The notes beneath the pieces are model-generated. The model had not been told where the DNA came from. It ran no database searches and saw only the letters and a program-made list of their open reading frames with translations. A stretch of 64,000 bases of DNA, from the NCBI GenBank assembly GCA_028564925.1, contig CM053029.1, forward strand, positions 610,861,486 through 610,925,485. Reading direction: 5' to 3'. The position numbers were made by a program, and so were the translations under genes. Source of the DNA: Lithobates sylvaticus (Eukaryota > Chordata > Amphibia > Anura > Ranidae). Shown piece after piece: positions 56,160 to 64,000 of this stretch (positions are counted from its first letter, which is position 1; the number at the start of each line of letters is the position of its first letter).

Positions 56160-57106
56160 TATACTCTAGAGCAGTGGCTGTTGGTGGTTTTTTATTTTGG
56201 GGGGAAGGAAAACAACCAAACCCCCCCCCCCCCCGCTGTCTGCACACACCGCTTCAGGCAAAATGTGGACACATCCAAGGTGCTAATCCCGGCTCATCAC
56301 CGAAGGCAATATCAAGAAGAGAAGAAAAGATTGATCACACACTTGGATCCAAAACATGCTGTAGAAATGTCTTTATTGTCATGAGCCAGACAAGATTGCA
56401 ATGATAATCAGTTGACGCGTTTCACACAAAAGGAACAATTGAAATGCTCACAATACAAGCTGTTTATAGGCGTGTATAAAATCAAACACCGAACACAAAA
56501 CACCTGTAATTAAAGAGCAATCAACACAAAACTTTACAGACATCAAAACATTTCTTAAATGCTAAAACATCTGATCATAAAATGGTCAAAACAAAAATAG
56601 ATGATGTAAACATATAAGCACAGCTACACCGGATTCCGAGTGCTCCAGTTTTGGTAAATCTCCCTCATTGTGTCTTGCCTGGATTAAGGTACCCTGGCCA
56701 GGCTGAGGCGTTCCACCAGAGCTCTCATTTTGCTGATGAGCCAGTGTTTTTAACTGGCAAATGTGAGTTGCCAATTGTCTTTCACTACAATAACTGTATA
56801 ATGTACTACACTTAGATTGCGTCCTCCTTATCTGTTTATCCAGAGATTCTTCAGTCACCTAGGAAGTGCTACATCAAGTGTTTTGAAGCCAGTATCACGT
56901 ACCTGGTAGCAGAGCCAGATACGATAAGGAAGGCCTCTCTGGCTCGGGGGCATCTATTGTGTAAACAGGAGGCGCAGGAGTACAGAGTGGCATGAGTGCC
57001 TGCAAGTCTTGCTAGTAGCAGGGCAGGTGTCCACGCGGGTAAGGTGAAGTCGTCAAAAGGCTCTAGTAGCAGGTAAGCTGGTAGGCAGCAGACTGAGGCA
57101 GGCTGG
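56160..57106. other. Retroelement-like DNA with a GAAACGCGTC motif
   Basis: At 56414-56423 the minus strand reads GAAACGCGTC after TTCCTTTTGTGT, resembling the end of a Penelope-type hammerhead whose 5' core is degraded. A hAT-like 'CAGTGGCTGTTGGTGG' start lies at 56172. The rest is non-coding. Confidence 0.4.
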
Positions 57107-57114
57107 TACTGGTG

Positions 57115-57495
57115 CAGGGGCGGACTGACCATTCGGCCACTCGGGCACTTCCCGAGGGCCCCGGGCCACTAGGGGGCCCCATCAGGGTTGCCAGCCTCAG
57201 TAAAACCAGGGACAGTATGTAAAAATCTGTGGGTTTTTTTACATCTGTTTCTGAAATGTCCCTTACTGACATCCTTTTGGTTTAAAAATCCAGAGATTAT
57301 AGCTGCCCCACCTCTCCAGTACCTTCTCAGCCAATAGAAACATGTCTGTGTATACTGTGTGTACATGTATGTGTATACTGTGTGATTGTATACTGTGTGT
57401 GTGTGTATACTGTGTGGCCCCATAATCTCTGATTGTCTGGGGGCCCCATAATCTCCTATTGCCTGGGGGCCCCATGAGTTGTCAGTCCGCCCCTG
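57115..57495. mobile_element. hAT MITE (CAGGGGCGGACTGAC ends)
   Basis: Perfect 8-bp duplications TACTGGTG (57107-57114 and 57496-57503). The ends are CAGGGGCGGACTGAC and GTCAGTCCGCCCCTG. The interior has GGGGGCCCCATAATCTC repeats and a GTATACTGTGTG run. Confidence 0.95.
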
Positions 57496-57503
57496 TACTG
57501 GTG

Positions 57504-58437
57504 ACAGCGGGCAGCTCAGATGGTTGCTGGTAGAAGACTGTAGCTCAGCCAGGCACAGCAGGGTTGTAGGCGGGTACCGGTGACAGCAGGCACAGTAGCA
57601 GAGTCAGGCCGGCCAGGTCATGCACAGACAGAATGGATTGTGTAAAAGGCACAGGGGGGAGCGGGGTCAGGAAACAAACCGGGTATGGAACCAATCAGTG
57701 AAACAGGAGCCTATGGAGCAGACAGAAGCAGAGGTCAGGGGACAAGCCAAGGTCAGTGTAGAGAGTAGTCAAGACAAGCCGGGTCAGCAACTGGAATCAG
57801 GGTACAGAATCATATGAACACACGATACACAGGAGGCTGAAGACAAAGCCTCACTGATTCTGAGCACTGGCCCAGTTTAGATAGGCCATTTGGCGCCAAC
57901 ATCTGTCAGAAGTGCACGCAAGCGCTAGCGCACATGGGTATGCGCGCTCGGCATTAGCAAGTGCCCAATTTTTGCAAGCACAAAAGGGAACATGTATTAG
58001 CCTGTGCACAGAAGTCCATCCAGAGGAACCCATCTCATTAATGGGCATGCCCTTCCTTACAGCCAGCAGGAGGTACCCCAGGACACTCAAATTGGACTTT
58101 TTTCTGATCTCACTATACTTTCTGGGTACACATATCGCTCATTGTGCCATAAATCTCCATTCACTGATAGGAAATCCATGGATTGTGGTTTTCTATTGAT
58201 ACAGACTCATAGTTCTGGAAAGGAAAAGATCACTGATGAGATTGGAAGTCCCCTTCTTCTTCACCTCCTGATCTCTGCACTTTTGATCTCTGCACTACTC
58301 CCGGTGCCTCTCTCTAAGTTCACAGGAGCCAGAACTACAGAGGAGGCATCGGGTATCAATGGTGAAAATGTGCTGATTACTGCGCTAAACCCAAATTCTA
58401 AACAAGCAGCTACACAAAAATGTGACAAAACATAAAC
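57504..58437. other. Non-coding DNA, likely dispersed repeat
   Basis: 57504-57850 is a GA-rich stretch with phrases like GGTCAGGGGACAAGCC and GGGTCAGCAACTGGAATCAG that continue the sequence before the hAT MITE. No gene is seen. Confidence 0.4.
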
Positions 58438-59650
58438 AAGAAAAATGGTGTATAATGTAACGCTAACTAGTCAGCACAAATATAGAAATATATGTGAAAA
58501 TAAATGCAATACAGTGATAATGACATGTCAAAAGTCAAAAGTCCATCTGTAAAGCAAAACGGTGTCACCAAAATGCACAAAACAATCTGACCAACAATGG
58601 AACCAAAATCCAGTGGTAAGTGAAATGTCAAATCTAAAATAGTGTCCAACGTATGGAAAAATATAAAAAACGTCCAACACCAAGTAATGGGGAAATCACA
58701 GAGGTGAAGATGAAGATGAAAAGCTGTTCAGTGAAGAGACATCAAAGATGGTGTATCATCAACAACAATGGGAGATGTGTATGCTCTTACCCGAACAGAA
58801 GGACTCCAGTGTCAGTGACGCAGAGTCAAACGAGCAGAATGCCACGAATGGCAGATGTATAGACCTCAGGGTAATGAAATACTTCCGCTTCCAGATGATG
58901 TCGAAAAAGAAATGGCTTCCACATAGTGTAGGTCAAAAAGGTATTTTATTTCCAAAAACCACCATGTAACACTAAAAAGTGATTACAAATAAAAATGTCA
59001 GGCATTGTGGAGCTGATGAGCCTATCCCTACGCGTTTCGTCCAAAGGGTCTTTAACAGGGGCAGACCGTTTTGACCTACACTATGTGGAAGCCATTTCTT
59101 TTTCCACATATCATCTGGAAGCGAGTGGCTCCACTATACGGTTGAATCCATCACCAGGATCCAGTTTTGATGTTTGCCTGATTGGAGATCCGTTTGGAGG
59201 TCGCGTTTGGTGTCCTTGGATTTCGTTCCGGAGGTATTTCATTACCCTGAGGTCTATACATCTGCCATTCGTGGCATTCTGCTCGTTTGACTCCATGTCG
59301 CTGACACTGGAGTCCTTCTGTTCGGGTAAGGGCATACACATCTCCCATTGTTGTAGATGATACACCATCTTCATCTTCACCTCTGTGATTTCCCCATTAC
59401 TTGGTGTTGGACATTTTTTATATTTTTCCATACGTTGGCCACTATTTTAGATTTGACATTTCACTTACCACTGGATTTTGGTTCCATTGTTGGTCAGATT
59501 GTTTTGTGCATTTTTGGTGACACCGTTTTGCTTTACAGATGGACTTTTGACTTTTCACATGTCATTATCACTGTATTGTATTTAATTTCACATATATTTC
59601 TATATTTGTGCTGACTAGTTAGCGCTACATTATTCACCATAATATATCGG
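58438..59650. repeat. Large inverted repeat around a hammerhead-like core
   Basis: The left arm 58445-58938 pairs with the right arm 59079-59645, including GTCAGCACAAATATAGAAAT / ATTTCTATATTTGTGCTGAC and CCGAACAGAAGGACTCCAG / CTGGAGTCCTTCTGTTCGG. The right arm has about 100 extra bases (near 59125-59225). The unpaired middle contains CTACGCGTTTCGTCC at 59029, reading GGACGAAACGCGTAG on the minus strand. This layout fits an inverted dimer of a Penelope-like element; no reverse transcriptase is present. Confidence 0.7.
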
Positions 59651-59720
59651 GTATCAATGCACGCTGACAGTATTGAGTGTCGGCGCACCTTGAGGACAAC
59701 ACTGGAAACAACATTTGGAT

Positions 59721-61088
59721 TAGATATGTGCAATTTGTTTCGTTCCGAATTCATTTTTAACGAACTTCAACAAATTCGTTAATTCGGAAATAGCCGAATT
59801 AACGAAAATCTGTTTAACAAATTTTTCCGAATATTCATAAATTTGAATATTCGAAAATTTGTAAATTCGTTCATTTTCGTAAATTCATACATTTGCACAT
59901 TCGTAAATTTGTATATTCGCACATTCGTAAATTCGTACATTCGCAAATTCGTTCATTCATAAATTTGGAAATCAGAATTTATAATTAACTAATAATAACT
60001 TATCTATTACTAACTATTAAATTCTAGGTATTGTAATTTCCTTTTTAAATTGGGCTGCTAGTGAACGTAACAAATACAAATTTATTTAAATTTATTTTAT
60101 TTATTTAAAGTGGGGTTCCCCCCAAAAAAAAAAAATTAAAAGTCAGCAGCTACAAATACTGCTGACTTTTAATAATCGGACACTAACCTGTCCCAGGGTC
60201 CAGCGATGCGGGGGAAAGAAGCCCCCCTCGTTCCCCGCTCCGCTCGCGGCGCCGGCATTCTTACTGTGGGCACCCGGCTGTGGCTTCACAGCCGGGCACC
60301 CACTCCGCATGCGCGAGCGGCGCCACGTGCCGCGATACGACGCTCAGTCATCTGGGACACGCGACAGGTCCCAGATGACTGTGCGGCGCCGAGGCGAAGT
60401 GATGTCAGTGCCCGGGCACTGAAGGTGGCAGACTACGAGGGACCCCCTAGCAACAGGCATTTCGAGGTGGGTAAAAATGTTTTTTTTTTTCCAATTATTT
60501 TTTTTTCTTTTTTTATGATTTTTAAGCAATTTCTTTTTTTTTGGTGGCAACACCACTTTAAGTTACAAATTATCCGAAATAAAGAATGCCGTATCCAAAC
60601 AAATGGAACGTAGTGAATTAATAATAATAAATAACAATAATAATAATAAAACCTTTTTATTATTTATTATTAATTTGTTATGTTCCATTTTGTTTAGATG
60701 CGGCATTCGTTATTTGGGATAATTCGTCATTTCAGATAAATTCGTGTTCACTAACAGCCAAATTTGAAAGGAAATTACAATACCTATAATTTGTAAGTTA
60801 GTTACTATTTCAGATTTTCTAAATTTGGGGTTTTCAAATTTTCTAATTTCCAAATTTTCTAATTTGCGAATGTACGAATTTTCTAGTTTACGAATGATCA
60901 AATTTACGCATTTATGAATTTACAAATGTGTGAATTTACGAATGTGTAAATTTACGAATGTACGAATTTACGAATGTACGAATGAACAAATTTACTAATT
61001 GTGATCATAACGAATGACCTGAAAAACGAAAAAAAACGAATGAAACGAAAACGAAAATGAACTAATTTTAGGGCAGTGCACATGTCTA
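59721..61088. mobile_element. TAG-hAT copy 6, with a TTAA-A MITE inside
   Basis: Perfect 8-bp duplications ATTTGGAT (59713-59720 and 61089-61096). The ends are TAGATATGTGCAATTTG and TGCACATGTCTA. AT-rich words such as TTCGTAAATT recur. A TTAA-A element lies within. Confidence 0.94.
60105..60561 (+). mobile_element. TTAA-A MITE, complete copy nested in TAG-hAT copy 6
   Basis: TTAA at 60105-60108 and 60558-60561. The ends are AGTGGGGTTCC and GGCAACACCACT. The interior has a hairpin around CATCTGGGACAC / GTCCCAGATGAC and the block shared with window bases 1-50. Confidence 0.9.
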
Positions 61089-61096
61089 ATTTGGAT

Positions 61097-61780
61097 GTAT
61101 ACATCTGCCACAATGTTAATTTTTGGCAGAACTCCTGGGGACCACCAACATTTTCTCCGCTGGACCACTGGTTGGCAACCGCTGATTTAGACCACGCTCC
61201 CTCTCTACATCATCGTGGAACTTCCCTGTTAATTCTACAGATGATTTTGCCTATTCCCAGATTCATGATTAGCTTATATCTCTTCATGTTTCAAGTCTTG
61301 TCAAAGGATATATTGTTTCCTTTGTGTGAGACATTTCCCTGTATCGTTTGTTTAATGTCCCAATCCATATTGTGTCCTGGTGATGTTTATCTCTGCTTTT
61401 CCTTTTTTTCTCTTTGTAAAACTTCAATGAAAATCTTCAATTGAAAAAAAAAAATCTCAGAAGTAAGATGCGTCACAGATACCGGAATCCAACCTGCCAT
61501 GAATGTGATGCAAGAAGTAGAGAAAAAAGGTTTTCTCAAGCTTCAGGATGTTCTCTTCTAGTGATCCCATGGGGTGGTCTGTTGTACGTCGTGATTACAG
61601 AGAACTGGTGCTGAGTGAACGTTCTGACCTTAACACACCGGCAGTGTGCTGGACTGCATTAGTAAATGACTGGTGACTTACTGCCTGCAACTGTTTTGGC
61701 CATAGATATATTGATGGCAACTGTCAGGAACATCACGTCAGCCATCAGAGAGATCATTCCAGCGGTAGGGCTTGTGTTCA
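61097..61780. other. Non-coding DNA, nothing recognised
   Basis: Mixed composition and no vertebrate exon. The CTGGACCACTGGTTGGCAACCG segment at 61158 resembles a hAT-MITE end, but no partner was found. Confidence 0.4.
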
Positions 61781-62647
61781 TGATTAAGGATGAGCCGAAC
61801 ACCCCCCGGGTTCGGTTCGAACCAGAACCTTCGAACGGACCGAAAGTTCGCGCGAATTTTCGAACCCTATACGTTATAATGGACGCGAACGTTCGAAATC
61901 AAAAGTGCTAATTACAACGGCCAATATGCATGTTAATGTCATAAAACAGGTTTGGGGACCCGGGTCCTGCCCCAGGGACATATATCAATGCAAAAAGAAC
62001 TTTTAAAAACTAACGTTTTTTCGGGAGCAGTCATTTTAATGATGCATAAAGTGAAAAAAAAAAAAAGTGAAATTTTCCTTTAAATATGGTACCTGGGGGG
62101 TGTCTAAAGTATGCCTGTGAAGTGGCATGTGTTTCCCGTGTTTAGAACTGTCCTTGCACAAAATGACATTTGTAAAGGAAAAAAAGAAGCCATTTAAAAC
62201 CACTTGCGGCTTTAGGTTTGATCTTAAGTAGAATCTGAACAGGTACATTATGAAGTGTAGCTCCATCCCAAAAAAATCTATTTTTAAGCTTTTTGGAGAA
62301 CATAGGGAGGGGTTATCACCCCTGTAACATTTGCTGTCTTTGCACATCTGTTCAGAACATGTCACCTCACTTTCCGTCCCAATGACAAATGTTTTTGGAA
62401 AAGTGGGGTTTTTAATTGAAACAAGGATTGGTGATAAAGTATCAGTAGAGAGGAGATACCTTTTTCCCAAATTAAATCTAACAGGATAGAATTTCCCTTC
62501 CTAGGGGTAGATTTTCCTCTCACTTCCTGTTTTCTCTTTCCATTTGCAAGTAGGAGTCGTTTGTAAGTTGGATGTTTGAAAGTAGGGGCCTGGCGTATAT
62601 ACTCTGCAGAAATTTGCCCTATTAGATGTTGGTGTAGCCACAAGACT
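61781..62647 (+). repeat. Dispersed frog repeat (GATGAGCCGAACACC start) leading into the satellite
   Basis: It begins GGATGAGCCGAACACCCCCC and GGTTCGGTTCGAACC, then a GGGACCCGGGTCCTGCCCC block. At 62140-62210 it shares the CTGTCCTTGCACAAAATGAC / CATTTAAAACCACTTGCGGC segment with TAG-hAT copies 1 and 2 (for example 26565-26630). No coding frame. Confidence 0.6.
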
Positions 62648-64000
62648 GGTGGGCACAGGAATGGGCCCTGCTGTGAGTTAATAGATCAAGATTTGTAATT
62701 GCATGCACCTGTTGAACAGGGCAGAAAAATTGGGGGTGGTGGTGGTGGTGGTGGACGGTTTTGCCACAAGACTGTAAGCTCTCACAGTTACTCTTGGTGG
62801 GCGCAGGAATGGGCCCTGCTGTGAGTTATTAGATCAAGATTTGTAATTGCAAGCACCTGATGAACAGGGCAGAAAAATTGGGCCTTTGGCGGTGGTGGTG
62901 GACGGTGTTGCCACAAGACTGTAGGCCCTCATAGTTACTCTTGGTGGGCGCAGGAATGGGCCCTGCTGTGAGTTATTAGATCAAGATTTGTAATTGCAAG
63001 CACCTGATGAACAGGGCAGAAAAATTGGGCCTTTGGCGGTGGTGGTGGACGGTGTTTGCCACAAGACTGCAGGCCCTCATAGTTACTCTTGGTGGGCGCA
63101 GGAATGGGCCCTGCTGTGAACTATTAGATCAAGATTTGTAATTACCCGCCCCCTGTTAAACAGGGGCTGAAAAAATTGTGCCTTAGGCACTGGTGCTGGT
63201 GCCACAACACTGCAACCCCTCACAGAGACTGTACTTGGAGCACAGCAGTCACACGTGTTGCGAAGCATTTTTTTATAAAAATTGTATGTACACGCCCCTG
63301 TTAAACAGGGGCTGAAAAATTGTGCCTTAGGCACTGGTGCTGGTGCCACAACACTGCAACCCGGCCCTCACAGATACTGTACTTGGAGCACAGCAGTCAC
63401 ACGTGTTGCGAAGCATTTTTTTAAAAAATTGTAAGTACACGCCCCTGTTAAACAGGGGCTGAAAAATTGTGCCTTAGGCACTGGTGCTGGTGCCACAACA
63501 CTGCAACCCGGCCCTCACAGATACTGTACTTGGAGCACAGCAGTCACACGTGTTGCGAAGCATTTTTTTTTAAAAATTGTAAGTACACGCCCCTGTTAAA
63601 CAGGGCTGAAAAATTGTGCCTTAGGCACTGGTGCTGGTGCCACAACACTGCAACCCGGCCCTCACAGATACTGTACTTGGAGCACAGCAGTCACACGTGT
63701 TGCGAAGCATTTTTTTAAAAAATTGTAAGTACACGCCCCTGTTAAACAGGGCTGAAAAATTGTGCCTTAGGCACTGGTGCTGGTGCCACAACACTGCAAC
63801 CCGGCCCTCACAGATACTGTACTTGGAGCACAGCAGTCACACGTGTTGCGAAGCATTTTTTTAAAAAATTGTAAGTACCCGCCCCTGTTAAACAGGGGCT
63901 GAAAAATTGTGCCTTAGGCACTGGTGCTGGTGCCACAACACTGCAACACGGCCCTCACAGAGACTGTACTTGGAGCACAGCAGTCACACGTGTTGCGAAG
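62648..64000 (+). repeat. 147-bp satellite array, two monomer types, running off the window
   Basis: Landmarks recur at 62648, 62796, 62943, 63091 (GGTGGGCGCAGG, type A) and 63255, 63403, 63550, 63697, 63843, 63990 (GTGTTGCGAAGC, type B). The steps are 146-148 bp. The two types align over their full length (ACAGGGC/ACAGGGGCTGAAAAATTG, GCCACAA.ACTG, CCCTCA.AG). A hybrid unit lies at 63091-63238. No terminus is seen at 64000. Confidence 0.95.

Noticed and set aside
59012-59036. Plus-strand CTGATGAG as a hammerhead core
   Set aside because: No GAAA follows in the right place on that strand. The better partial match is on the minus strand.
11546-64000. C-terminal RAB11FIP1 exons with the Rab11-binding domain
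   Set aside because: Expected downstream. I searched for the LTHDEL and YIDNLL type cores but found none. They may be short enough to miss, hidden in a gap, or beyond the window.
1-64000. tRNA, rRNA or snRNA genes
   Set aside because: No A/B-box pair with a cloverleaf and no recognisable rRNA or snRNA core was noticed on either strand. A covariance search could change this.

Overview
The window is vertebrate nuclear DNA, most likely from a frog. The only host gene recognised is RAB11FIP1 (Rab-coupling protein, a class I Rab11-FIP). Two plus-strand coding exons are present. They join in phase and match the vertebrate protein in motif order. The C2-domain exons should lie upstream and the Rab11-binding exons downstream of the window; neither was found here. 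'Frog' is an inference from the very high repeat load and from the mix of hAT elements, TTAA-targeted MITEs and L1/CR1-type LINEs. The species cannot be named from sequence alone.

Layout. 1-11.5 kb: the two RAB11FIP1 exons (807-1494 and 10262-11545) in introns full of small DNA transposons. 12-16.3 kb: nested palindromic MITEs, then a 27-bp pyrimidine minisatellite of about 70 copies. 17-25.7 kb: a possible LINE 5' end running into an assembly gap, several TTAA-MITEs, a 1.6-kb hAT copy and a decayed CR1/L2-type LINE. 26.2-28.6 kb: a hAT copy that is almost entirely an inverted repeat. 30-32 kb: a G-rich minisatellite of about 60 copies. 32.6-39.2 kb: a three-level nest, hAT > TTAA-MITE > L1-like LINE, with an uninterrupted 1265-codon ORF2. 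40.6-43.2 kb: a 2.6-kb foldback element. 43.8-44.3 kb: second gap. 44.4-51.2 kb: a composite of inverted and direct repeat copies with several later insertions. 51-61 kb: further MITEs, a retroelement with hammerhead-like remnants, and another hAT copy. 62.6 kb to the end: a 147-bp satellite that runs out of the window.

Names used here. TAG-hAT: ends TAGACATG..., 8-bp target duplications; five complete copies and one partial. TTAA-A, -B, -E, -J, -K: five MITE families flanked by TTAA (piggyBac- or Kolobok-like; not resolved). The remaining MITEs are defined by their inverted ends.

The observation most worth following is a symmetric cassette seen in two TAG-hAT copies and in the foldback element. 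GC boxes sit at the centre of a palindrome and TATA boxes point outward. In the hAT copies there is a GCCATGG start, and AATAAA signals lie further out. It looks like a divergent two-way transcription unit carried by non-autonomous transposons. Other strong points are tandem TCTCGCGAGA palindromes inside a MITE, two insertions flanked by unusually long exact direct repeats (36 and 76 bp), and the 147-bp satellite with two diverged monomer types in one register.
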